From: Pseudomonas fluorescens
GTDB taxonomy: Bacteria; Pseudomonadota; Gammaproteobacteria; Pseudomonadales; Pseudomonadaceae
NCBI RefSeq assembly: GCF_000968015.1
Contig: NZ_LACH01000038.1
Location: 1 to 42,271, forward strand
Direction of reading: 5' to 3'
DNA length: 42,271 bases
Shown here one piece after another: positions 35,345-42,271 of the stretch. How positions within the stretch are numbered: the first letter of the stretch is position 1; the number at the start of each line of letters is the position of its first letter. The notes under the pieces are model-generated. The model ran no database searches, had not been told where the DNA came from, and worked only from the letters and a program-made list of their open reading frames with translations. A program made the translations under genes and the position numbers.

Positions 35345-35378
35345 TGTCTGGATCGAAGTATAGGCTTGTATCCAGACA
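35345..35378. promoter_or_regulatory. Inverted repeat in the AraC/EamA divergent promoter
   Basis: TGTCTGGAT (35345-35353) and ATCCAGACA (35370-35378) are exact 9-bp complements with a 16-nt spacer, so the arm centres are 25 bp apart. It lies in the 84-nt gap between the regulator and exporter starts, where an operator would be expected. Confidence 0.55.
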
Positions 35379-35417
35379 GGCGATAATCACCCCTCATTAA
35401 CGCTCTGGTTTTCTCTG

Positions 35418-36305
35418 ATGCAATACGCTTATCCCCTGCTGGCCATTTTCATTTGGGCCGGCAACACCGTGATCACCAAAATGTCGGCCGGGGCGATCTT
35501 CCCCGCCGAGATCGGCTTTTACCGCTGGCTGCTTGCCGGACTGCTGTTCACACCCTTTATGCTCAAACCGGTGATCGCCCATTGGCCAGCGATCCGCCCG
35601 AACCTGGGCAAGATTTTTGTACTCGGTGTGCTCGGCATGGCTGTTTACCAAAGCCTGGCGTACTTCGCTGCGAGCCTGACCTCGGCCACCAACATGGGCA
35701 TCATCCTGTCGCTGATGCCACTGATGTCGCTGGCCATGGCGATCATCAGTCTCGGCCAGCGCCTGACCATCGGGGCCCTGGTCGGAGCGGTGCTGTCGCT
35801 CGCAGGGGTTTTGGTGGTCGTCTCGTCCGGCAGCCTGGGTGCGCTGCTCGAGCACGGGGTGAACCTGGGTGACGCGATGATGCTGATCGCCACCCTGGCC
35901 TACGCGATTTACAGCACGCTGCTGAAAAAGTGGCAGCTGCGTTTGCCGCCGCTGGTGTTGTTGTACTTGCAGGTATGGGTGGCGGTGGTGGTGCTGTTTC
36001 CGATGTTCCTCGCGTCACCGAAGATCGGCCCGACGCTGCAAAACATTCCGCTGGTGCTTTACGCCTGCCTGCTGGCCTCGATGGTTGCACCATTGGCGTG
36101 GATGCAGGCCGTGTTGCGCCTGGGGCCGAGCCGGACCACGTTGTTTTTCAATCTGCTGCCGCTGATTACTGCGCTGATTGCGGCGGTGGTGCTGCATGAG
36201 CAGTTGGCGATGTATCACCTGGTTGGCGGGGTGTTGACGTTGGGTGGGGTGATTCTTTCCGAGCGCTGGACCACGGTGTTGGGCCGCAAGATCAGGGTTG
36301 CCTGA
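35418..36305 (+). CDS. EamA/DMT-family exporter
   Basis: A 295-aa protein with ten hydrophobic helices in two EamA repeats: AYPLLAIFIWAGNTVITKMS opening the first, and TLAYAIYSTLLKKWQLRLPP opening the second. The closing motif is HEQLAMYHLVGGVLTLGGVI. DMT exporters of this type pump out amino acids or metabolites; the substrate is unknown. The divergent AraC gene is the likely regulator. The start is 84 nt from the regulator's start. Confidence 0.93.
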   Translation: MQYAYPLLAIFIWAGNTVITKMSAGAIFPAEIGFYRWLLAGLLFTPFMLKPVIAHWPAIRPNLGKIFVLGVLGMAVYQSLAYFAASLTSATNMGIILSLMPLMSLAMAIISLGQRLTIGALVGAVLSLAGVLVVVSSGSLGALLEHGVNLGDAMMLIATLAYAIYSTLLKKWQLRLPPLVLLYLQVWVAVVVLFPMFLASPKIGPTLQNIPLVLYACLLASMVAPLAWMQAVLRLGPSRTTLFFNLLPLITALIAAVVLHEQLAMYHLVGGVLTLGGVILSERWTTVLGRKIRVA

Positions 36306-36312
36306 GCTGACG

Positions 36313-36380
36313 CTATCGCGAGCAAGCTCGCTCCCACAGGGATATCACCGTCCTTGTGGGAGCGTGGCTTGCCCGCGATG
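36313..36380. repeat. Imperfect REP doublet
   Basis: CTATCGCGAGCAAGCTCGCT (36313) pairs imperfectly with GGGAGCGTGGCTTGCCCGCG (to about 36377). The right arm has changes relative to the standard GAGCGAGCTTGCTCGCGAT. It lies between the convergent EamA and lipase genes. Confidence 0.8.
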
Positions 36381-36394
36381 AACGATAACGCGGT

Positions 36395-37285
36395 CTAAAC
36401 CCCAGCCGCTTTCAGCCGCGCCGCATGCTCGACAAACAACCGGATCGGCTCCGCGCCCTTGCCCACCCAACCCAACGACTGATTGACGATGTCGAAGTGA
36501 TCCAGCGGATACTCATCGCCGATCACTGTCCCCAGATGCGAGCTGTAACGCCCGACCATTCCGTCGCAATGCCCGACCTCTCGAACGAAGGTCCTGGCAA
36601 ACAGCCGACAGCTGCGGTTGGTCCCATCAAACAGGTTTCGCCCGCGATCGGTCCTGCCCGGCTGCAAGGTCCCGGACCAGGAGTAATACCGCACGCCATT
36701 GACCTCTTCCGGCCCATGCCCGCCCCAGGTTTCAGGCAAGCCCTGTGGATAACGCTGGTTGAACAGCGCCACGCCTTCCGTCGTCAGGGAATGATGAGAG
36801 GCATGGATATCCACCGGCAATTTCGGTCCGCGATAACCGGTTTCCAGCAGGCACATCAGCGCACTGATCCAGCGCAGCAAAACGCTGAGCAAACGCCCCA
36901 TGGCGCTGTCTCCCGGATAGTGTTTGTGCAGGTAATCCGCCAGCTCCGAACCGTGATTGGGCCCTGCCACCGACGTCACCGACGCCACCCAATCCGGGCG
37001 TTTGGCAGCGGCGTAACGGGCAGTGAGCGAGCCCTGGCTATGGCCGATCAGGTTGACCTTCTCGGCCCCGGTTTCCCGCAGAATCTCCTCGATCCGCGCC
37101 AGCAACTGCTCGCCACGTACCTCGTTTGAATTGAGCGGCGAGACCTGCACCGCAAACACCAAAGCCCCACCCCGGCGCAACGCCGAGATAATCCCGTACC
37201 AATACGGATAGATCAGTAGACGGATAAACCCGAGCATTCCCGGGACCAACACCAACGGATAACGCGTGGCGGAACCTTGCGACAT
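36395..37285 (-). CDS. LipA/LipC-like alpha/beta-hydrolase (triacylglycerol lipase family)
   Basis: A 296-aa hydrolase resembling Pseudomonas family I.1 lipases: YPLVLVPGMLGF oxyanion region, nucleophile Ser83 in GHSQGS, Asp241 in CDGMVGRYSSHLG, and His263 in YPLDHFDIVNQ complete the triad. Unlike secreted LipA, it begins at MSQGSATRYPLVL with no signal peptide. The two conserved disulfide Cys of LipA are replaced (Trp/Gly near residue 187 and Tyr247), while other Cys occur at 145, 226 and 240. No foldase (lif) gene is adjacent. It may be cytoplasmic and act on shorter esters; this is inference. AAGGAC before the ATG is the likely ribosome binding site. Confidence 0.88.
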   Translation of the reverse strand: MSQGSATRYPLVLVPGMLGFIRLLIYPYWYGIISALRRGGALVFAVQVSPLNSNEVRGEQLLARIEEILRETGAEKVNLIGHSQGSLTARYAAAKRPDWVASVTSVAGPNHGSELADYLHKHYPGDSAMGRLLSVLLRWISALMCLLETGYRGPKLPVDIHASHHSLTTEGVALFNQRYPQGLPETWGGHGPEEVNGVRYYSWSGTLQPGRTDRGRNLFDGTNRSCRLFARTFVREVGHCDGMVGRYSSHLGTVIGDEYPLDHFDIVNQSLGWVGKGAEPIRLFVEHAARLKAAGV

Positions 37286-37394
37286 GGGCGAACGTCCTTG
37301 TGATCGGTGAGGTAACGCAAGGCTGAATGCAAGACATCAGCCAAGCATCGGCATCGAAGATGACAACTCGACGACCAGTCTATGACATCCCGCC

Positions 37395-37700
37395 CTACTT
37401 CAGTCCCACCACCCCCGCCACGATCAATCCGACCGACACCAGTTTGACCGCCGTCAGGCTTTCGCCGAGCAGCGCAAACCCGAGAAACACCGTGCCCAGT
37501 GAGCCGATGGCGGTCCAGATCGGGTAAGCGATGCTCACCGGCAACTCGCGCATGGCCAGGGTCAGGAAGTAAATCCCGCCCACCGCGGCCACCACGGTGA
37601 TCATCGACGGCCAGAGCCGGGTGAAGCCCTCGGCGTACTTCATGCCCATGGCAAAGGTGACTTCGAAGCCGGCGGCGATCAGCAAAAACAGCCAGGCCAT
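37395..37700 (-). CDS. Small multidrug resistance (SMR) transporter, SugE/Gdx-like
   Basis: A 101-aa protein with four transmembrane helices. It opens MAWLFLLIAAGFEVTFAMGM, with essential Glu13, and has YAEGFTRLWPS after helix 1 as in SugE/Gdx guanidinium exporters. Tyr59 and Trp62 of the signature are present, but position 16 is Phe where Gdx proteins have Trp, so guanidinium specificity is uncertain. The ATG directly abuts the stop of the azoreductase gene, so the two are co-translated. No guanidine riboswitch is seen in the shared upstream region. Confidence 0.9.
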   Translation of the reverse strand: MAWLFLLIAAGFEVTFAMGMKYAEGFTRLWPSMITVVAAVGGIYFLTLAMRELPVSIAYPIWTAIGSLGTVFLGFALLGESLTAVKLVSVGLIVAGVVGLK

Positions 37701-38339
37701 CTAGAACTCCCTGGCCAGCGCCCGCAAACGCTGCTCGGCTTCGGCGGCGGAGATCTGGAAGGTGCGCGCCTCGGATTCTTCGCCTTCGGCGGCCACGACC
37801 GTGATGTCGGTGATGCCGATGAACCCCAATGCCGTGCGCAACAACGGATCGGCATGGTTCATCGCCTCAAGTTCTCCACCGGGCCCGAAACCGAATCCAC
37901 CGCGACTGGTGACGATCAACGCCTTCTTGCCCTGCACCAGCGGCTCGTATTGGGCGACGCCATTGTCCAGGGTGTGATTGAAGGTCAGCCCCAGTCGCAC
38001 AATCTGATCGATCCAGGCCTTGAGGCCGCTGGGCACGCTGAAGTTGTGCATCGGCGTGGAAATCACCAACAAATCGTGACCGAGTAACTCGCCCACCAGT
38101 TCATCGCTGAACGCCAGGTCGGCCTGCATCGACAGCGGCCGCGCATCGGGTTCGGGGTAAAACGCGGCGGCCACAAAAGCCTCGTTGACCGGTGGAATCA
38201 ACGCTCGACCGACTTCGCGACGGGTCAGGTGCGACTGAGGATTGGCCGCCTGCCAGGCTGAAAGAAACACCTCGGCCAAGCGCCGGGAGTGAGAACGGTC
38301 GCCACGGGGGCTGGCATGTACGGCAAGAATTGTGCTCAT
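37701..38339 (-). CDS. azoR: FMN-dependent NADH-azoreductase/quinone reductase (AzoR type)
   Basis: About 212 aa from ATG 38339, chosen because AGGAG lies 6 nt upstream. Flavodoxin-like fold: ILAVHASPRGDRSHSRRLAE binds the FMN phosphate, TPMHNFSVPSGLKAWID is the AzoR signature, and TSRGGFGFGPGGE lies near the flavin. It reduces quinones and azo compounds with NAD(P)H by two-electron transfer. It is transcribed ahead of an SMR exporter and divergent from a LysR regulator, a common arrangement for a xenobiotic or quinone response. Confidence 0.92.
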   Translation of the reverse strand: MSTILAVHASPRGDRSHSRRLAEVFLSAWQAANPQSHLTRREVGRALIPPVNEAFVAAAFYPEPDARPLSMQADLAFSDELVGELLGHDLLVISTPMHNFSVPSGLKAWIDQIVRLGLTFNHTLDNGVAQYEPLVQGKKALIVTSRGGFGFGPGGELEAMNHADPLLRTALGFIGITDITVVAAEGEESEARTFQISAAEAEQRLRALAREF

Positions 38340-38430
38340 CTGAATCTCCTGAAGGACTAAACTCAAACTGCTTGTGGCTAGCAGCTTGAAGCGCTTAGCC
38401 GCCCCTCTTCAAATGAGCAAAAATCAGTCT

Positions 38431-38449
38431 GGATGAATTGGATTCATCC
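38431..38449. promoter_or_regulatory. Palindrome in the azoR/lysR divergent promoter
   Basis: GGATGAAT (38431-38438) and ATTCATCC (38442-38449) are perfect complements around TGG. It lies 12 nt before the LysR start codon and about 90 nt from the azoreductase start. It is a candidate operator, perhaps for autorepression because it is so close to the LysR start. Confidence 0.55.
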
Positions 38450-38461
38450 ATGGAGCTTTCA

Positions 38462-39406
38462 ATGTTTGCATCGCTGCCGCTGACCGCCCTGCGCGCCTTT
38501 GAATCCGCCTCGCGCCTGCTGAGCTTCAAGGCCGCCGCCGAAGAACTCTCGGTGACGCCGACGGCGGTTTCCCATCAGATTCGTTCGCTGGAGACCTGGC
38601 TCGGTGTGCCGTTATTCGAGCGGTTGCCACGGCAAGTTCGCCTGACGGACTGCGGTGAACGGCTGTTCCACAGCTTGCACGGTGCCTTGCTGGAAGTGGC
38701 GCAAAGTGTCGATACCTTGCGCCCGCAACGCAGCGGCGCGAGCCTGACGATCTCCACCACCGCCGCTTTCGCTGCGTTGTGGCTAGTGCCTCGGCTGGGT
38801 CGGTTCTACGCCCGGCACCCAAACATCAGCCTGCGGCTCGATACCCATTGCGAAGTCATCGATTTGCATCAGGACGCCAGCGTCGATCTGGTGCTGCGCT
38901 ACAGCCTCGACGATTACCCGAACCTTTATGGCCTGTGCCTGTTCGACGAATCCTTCGGCGTCTATGGTTCGCCGGAGCAAGTCGCCCTGGCCGCCAGCCG
39001 AGCGCCGACGCTGATCAGCGTGCGCTGGCACAACTCCAAACTGTATGCCCACGGCTGGGAGGCCTGGTGCGCACAAGCCAACGAGAACTGGCTTGCAGGG
39101 AAGCCAGCGATCCGCGAATACGACGAAGAGCATTACGCCCTGCAAGCGGCGATTGCCGGACAAGGCCTGGTGTTGGCGAGCAATATTCTGGTGTCCGAGA
39201 GCGTGGCCAGTGGCTTGCTGGTGGCTTACAAGGGTGAGGTTCAGGTCGATGGTGCCGGTTACGCGGCACTGTGCGTGCCGGGGCGCGAACGACATCCGCC
39301 GGTCCGGGCGTTTTTTGCGTGGTTGCAGGAGGAAGCAGCGTTGTCAGGGTTATTACCAAGATCGCGGCCTTCGGCAGCGCCTGCGGGGAAACGCATTCCA
39401 AGGTAA
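38462..39406 (+). CDS. LysR-family regulator (GcvA-like)
   Basis: About 314 aa from ATG 38462 (MFASLPLTALRAFESASRLL), with GGAG at 38452-38455 as ribosome binding site; ATGs at 38450 and 38438 are alternatives. The N-terminal winged helix-turn-helix (SFKAAAEELSVTPTAVSHQI, LEGVPLFERL-type strand) is of the GcvA subgroup. The substrate-binding domain follows from about residue 90. It is divergent from azoR and the SMR gene, which it probably controls. Confidence 0.92.
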   Translation: MFASLPLTALRAFESASRLLSFKAAAEELSVTPTAVSHQIRSLETWLGVPLFERLPRQVRLTDCGERLFHSLHGALLEVAQSVDTLRPQRSGASLTISTTAAFAALWLVPRLGRFYARHPNISLRLDTHCEVIDLHQDASVDLVLRYSLDDYPNLYGLCLFDESFGVYGSPEQVALAASRAPTLISVRWHNSKLYAHGWEAWCAQANENWLAGKPAIREYDEEHYALQAAIAGQGLVLASNILVSESVASGLLVAYKGEVQVDGAGYAALCVPGRERHPPVRAFFAWLQEEAALSGLLPRSRPSAAPAGKRIPR

Positions 39407-39441
39407 GACATCCTGAAAGATATGTAGCGCCTGCTGAACCG

Positions 39442-39540
39442 CCATCGCGAGCAAGCTCGCTCCCACATTTAGTCCCTTGGTTGCTCACAATTAGTGTGGC
39501 CAAAGAAGATCCACTGTGGGAGCGAGCTTGCTCGCGATGG
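39442..39540. repeat. REP doublet (GAGCAAGCTCGCTCCCACA class)
   Basis: Arms 39442-39467 and 39515-39540 are perfect 26-bp complements with a 47-nt spacer. It lies between the convergent LysR and AsmA-family genes, matching the classic arms at 5653 and 32831. Confidence 0.92.
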
Positions 39541-39559
39541 GGCCCTTTGAGACACCCTA

Positions 39560-41635
39560 TTACTTGGTCGGTTTGACGGTGACTGGCGCCTTGCCGGCCT
39601 TCATCTGCTCCAGCAACGGCGCGCACTGATTCGGTTCGCCACCGCTCGGTGCCACCAGCGCCAGCAACCCCGCCGCCGGTGCGGCAATCACACCCAACGC
39701 CACCATCCCCGCCCCGCGCAGTATCAGCGGCACAGCCTTCACACCCGCATCAGGTTTGATGAACTTGCCCCGCACGTACAGCGGCGAACGCAGCGAAATC
39801 AAGCGCCAGCCCTTGGATTCCGGGGTGATGGTCAGGTCCAGTTGCTCAGTCGCCATGTTGGCGGTGCCATCGATGTAGATGATCGCGTTTTCGGTATCGA
39901 AGACGAACAGACGCGTGGTCGCCAGTCCGGTCTTGATATCGAAGTCGGCGGCAGCGCAGTTGATCTTCACTTCCTTGTCGCCAAAGATCTTGCCGACCAC
40001 ATAGTTGCCGACGTTGAGCCCTGCCAGCTCCATAAGTTCGCGGCTGATGGCGCCGTCATTGATCAGCATCTTCAGATTGCCATTGGCAGTGCCCAGCAGT
40101 TTGGCCACCGAGTTGCCACGACCGGTGATGTCGGCATCGCCATTGAGCTCGCCGAAACTGGTTTTCATCGGCTCAAAGGTCGGGAACAGCTGCTTGAGTT
40201 TGAATTTGCGTGCGGTGAGTTTGGCCCGGCCTTCCAGCGGTTCGGTTCGGCCATTGAGGCGAATCTGAGCATCCAGGGTGCCGCCGGCCACGCCGAAGCG
40301 CAGGGGTTCAAGGCTGAGCACGCCGTCGGTGAGTATCAGGTGGGTGTAGAGATCGTTGAACGGCAGTTTTTCGCTGTGGACGATGCGCTTGCCGGTGAAC
40401 TCGACGTCAGCGTCCATATCGCGCCAGCGCTCGGTTTTGAACTCTTCGACCGGCAATACCTTGTCGGCCGGCTGCTTGCTTTCGCCGCCACGGGCCTTTT
40501 GTTTGGCGTTGGAGTCGGCACCGATCAGCGGGGCCAGGTCGGCAAACAGCAGTTGATTGGATAGCAATGAGCCGCTGAGTTTCGGTCGCGGCTGGCTGGC
40601 GACATAGGCCAGGCTGCCATGGATGTCGCTCTGACCGATCTTGCCGTTGAATTCTTCGTAACGGAACACCGCGCCATCTGCTTCATGCAGCTTGGCGATC
40701 AGATGCCCGTCAGTCTCGTAAGGCGGAGTGTCCGGCAGGGTTACGCCGGTCAGCGGGTAGAGATTGCCCAGGCTGGTGCCGGCCAGTTTCAGGCGCAAGT
40801 CCAGGGCGCCGAGGTTCAGTGGATCAGTGAGGGTGCCGGCCAGTTCGACACTGGTGTCGGCGATCTTCAATTTTGCTTGAAGCGGGAACGGTCTGGCCGC
40901 GTCCTGCAACGCCAGCAGGCCGCCGATCTTGCCTTCGCCCGCGAGTTTCTGGCCGTGGTATTGGCCTTTGACCTTCAGCGCGAATGCGTAATCCTGCGGC
41001 GCAGCGCCCTTCTGCGACGCGGTTTTCGCGGCTTTGTCACCGACGATGTCACTGAACGGAATCGGTTTGCCCAGCGGGTCGATGATCAAGTCGAGCTGAG
41101 TTTTCAGGTTTTGGTCGTCGAGGGTGACGTGGCCTTTGTCGAAGCCGATCGCACCGATGTCCACCACCCAGCTTGAACGCTCGGCGTTCGGGTCTTTGGG
41201 GTCGAACTTGAAGGCCCAGTTAGCGCGCCCATCGGCCAGGCGTTGGAGATCAGCATTCGGTTCGGTCAGGTCAATACGCGGGATCACCACGCGCTGCGCC
41301 AGCAAGGCCAAGGGCGAGAGTCGCAACTCGACGCGTTTGAGGGTGACCATCTGCGGCGTCTTCGACCAGTCCGGGTTGCCCAGGCTCAAGTCCTCCGCCA
41401 CAACATGCGGCCACGGCACCCACGCGCGCCAGCCGCCCTCGTCGGGTTCACGCTGCCAGATCACCGCGAGGTTGCCGTTGATGGCGAACGGGCGGTGCAG
41501 CTCTTCGGAAACTTTGGCGTTAAGCGATGGTTTGATCCGGTTCCAATCGAAGAACGCGATGATCAGAACCAGTGCGACCAGCAGGACAACAAGGCTGGCG
41601 AGGGTCCAGGCAAAAACTTTACGAGTGCGCGTCAT
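39560..41635 (-). CDS. AsmA-family protein
   Basis: About 691 aa from ATG 41635, with AGGAG upstream; the frame stays open 26 codons further without a better start. One N-terminal transmembrane helix (FAWTLASLVVLLVALVLIIA) is followed by a long beta-rich periplasmic region. AsmA-like segments include FDWNRIKPSLNAKVSEELHR, PHVVAEDLSLGNPDWSK and LKLKQLFPTF-type repeats. The C-terminus has AsmA_2-like sequence (GDADITGRGNSVAKLLGTAN, DLTITPESKGWRLISLRSPL). AsmA-like proteins are thought to bridge the periplasm and move phospholipid to the outer membrane. It appears monocistronic. Confidence 0.9.
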   Translation of the reverse strand: MTRTRKVFAWTLASLVVLLVALVLIIAFFDWNRIKPSLNAKVSEELHRPFAINGNLAVIWQREPDEGGWRAWVPWPHVVAEDLSLGNPDWSKTPQMVTLKRVELRLSPLALLAQRVVIPRIDLTEPNADLQRLADGRANWAFKFDPKDPNAERSSWVVDIGAIGFDKGHVTLDDQNLKTQLDLIIDPLGKPIPFSDIVGDKAAKTASQKGAAPQDYAFALKVKGQYHGQKLAGEGKIGGLLALQDAARPFPLQAKLKIADTSVELAGTLTDPLNLGALDLRLKLAGTSLGNLYPLTGVTLPDTPPYETDGHLIAKLHEADGAVFRYEEFNGKIGQSDIHGSLAYVASQPRPKLSGSLLSNQLLFADLAPLIGADSNAKQKARGGESKQPADKVLPVEEFKTERWRDMDADVEFTGKRIVHSEKLPFNDLYTHLILTDGVLSLEPLRFGVAGGTLDAQIRLNGRTEPLEGRAKLTARKFKLKQLFPTFEPMKTSFGELNGDADITGRGNSVAKLLGTANGNLKMLINDGAISRELMELAGLNVGNYVVGKIFGDKEVKINCAAADFDIKTGLATTRLFVFDTENAIIYIDGTANMATEQLDLTITPESKGWRLISLRSPLYVRGKFIKPDAGVKAVPLILRGAGMVALGVIAAPAAGLLALVAPSGGEPNQCAPLLEQMKAGKAPVTVKPTK

Positions 41636-42022
41636 TGCACAGGGCTCCTGATACGACTGAGCGCCCTGACTGCGACGCACGTTTGAAACGTTAGGGCAGA
41701 ACCGGCCTGCCATGGAGTCTACGACTGGGAAATGGCGCGCAGGTTTAACAGAAATACCGCTTAACGCTCAAATAATCGGTCGGCGCCAGGATGCCCCCTC
41801 AATCCAGCGTTACCGGACCCGCACTTTTGCAAGGCGCAAGTGAGTGGAAAATACCCATCTCAGCGCAAAAACGTCCGCCGGAAACGCCCGATTTAGAGCC
41901 GTTTCACGGAACAATCAATTCCGTTGATTATTACCATTGCGTTTATGAACTTTTATATCGACTTATCGAGAGTAGCATTGCCCTCGTACCCACTTTATCG
42001 CCCTCCTACGGAGCACCCAATC
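41636..42022. other. Divergent intergenic region, AsmA gene and repeat-protein gene
   Basis: A 387-nt gap without a convincing gene. The half nearest 42022 is AT-richer (about 41900-41990, including TTTATGAACTTTTATATCGA), so it probably carries the promoter of the plus-strand gene, but no clean -35/-10 pair could be assigned. No REP element is present. Confidence 0.45.
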
Positions 42023-42271
42023 ATGAAACGCCAATTACTGTTTAGCCTTACCCTCTCGATGCTGGCCAGCACGGCTTTCGCCCTGCCAGCGGCTGACCAG
42101 GCCACACCGCAAGTGAAATCCACCCACTCGGTGTTCAGCCAAACCGTCGCCGAAGGTGGTAATGATCGCCTGAAAGAAAAAGGCCTGATCACCCAGGATG
42201 GTTCGGACCGTACTCCACAAGGCCAAACCCTGGCTGCTGATGGTTCCGATCGCACTCCACAAGGCCAAACC
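42023..42271 (+). CDS. Secreted protein with 14-residue tandem repeats (3' end cut by window)
   Basis: The first 83 codons are visible; the window ends inside the gene. GGAG (42010-42013) precedes the ATG. A signal peptide at about residues 1-20 (MKRQLLFSLTLSMLASTAFA) is followed by a polar stretch with VAEGGNDRLKEKG, then tandem copies of DGSDRTPQGQTLAA. The 42-nt units begin at 42197 and 42239, and the second copy runs into the window end. Similar small secreted Pseudomonas proteins with xEGGxDRx repeats exist and are sometimes labelled phage infection protein, without known function. Total length and repeat number are unknown. Confidence 0.8.
   Translation, partial: MKRQLLFSLTLSMLASTAFALPAADQATPQVKSTHSVFSQTVAEGGNDRLKEKGLITQDGSDRTPQGQTLAADGSDRTPQGQT

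Noticed and set aside
38340..38461. Guanidine riboswitch ahead of the azoreductase-SMR operon.
   Set aside because: The leader is short and contains only a ribosome binding site and the LysR-side palindrome; no structured conserved motif is seen.

Overview
The window looks like the chromosome of a fluorescens-group Pseudomonas. It is GC-rich, the gene families and gene order (oprC copper locus, urtABCDE-ureD-ureA-GNAT-ureB-ureC, cbpA/cbpM) match what is known of pseudomonads, and about a dozen gaps carry the paired inverted repeats (GAGCAAGCTCGCTCCCACA type and relatives) typical of this group. No rRNA, tRNA, IS element, prophage or CRISPR array was seen.

Layout. 0.3-5.5 kb is a copper-acquisition locus: two DUF2946 proteins around a PCu(A)C periplasmic copper chaperone, an OprC-type TonB-dependent receptor with a CxxxM motif, and a PepSY membrane protein. 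5.7-8.5 kb is a tightly overlapped FecBCD/BtuFCD-type ABC importer (ATPase, binding protein, permease). 8.7-19.1 kb is urea uptake and hydrolysis: a sigma-54 promoter match ahead of urtA, urtABCDE, ureD, ureA, two different GNAT acetyltransferases, ureB and ureC. REP-type repeat pairs break this string four times. The nickel-loading genes ureEFG are not in the window.

19.2-29.7 kb, minus strand, is the most unusual part: two tandem paralogous giant proteins (about 1758 and 1646 aa). Each has a large toxin-like N-terminal region with a hydrophobic segment, leucine-rich repeats, and a C-terminal domain closely resembling the NEL E3 ubiquitin ligases of IpaH/SspH effectors, including the catalytic CxD motif. 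Their roughly 145-nt upstream leaders are also homologous, so the gene and its control region were duplicated together. No secretion signal, hrp box, chaperone or immunity gene is visible.

29.9-32.8 kb is a chaperone group: cbpM and cbpA on the minus strand, and a short YegD-like Hsp70 divergent from them. 32.9-42.3 kb is mixed: an AI-2E/PerM-family membrane protein, a PsiF-repeat protein, an AraC regulator divergent from an EamA exporter with an inverted repeat between them, a LipA-like lipase without signal peptide or the usual disulfide cysteines, an SMR transporter coupled to an FMN azoreductase and divergent from a LysR regulator with a palindrome, an AsmA-family protein, and the start of a secreted protein with 14-residue tandem repeats that runs off the window end.

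All assignments are from reading the sequence and remembered family features; no search was run.
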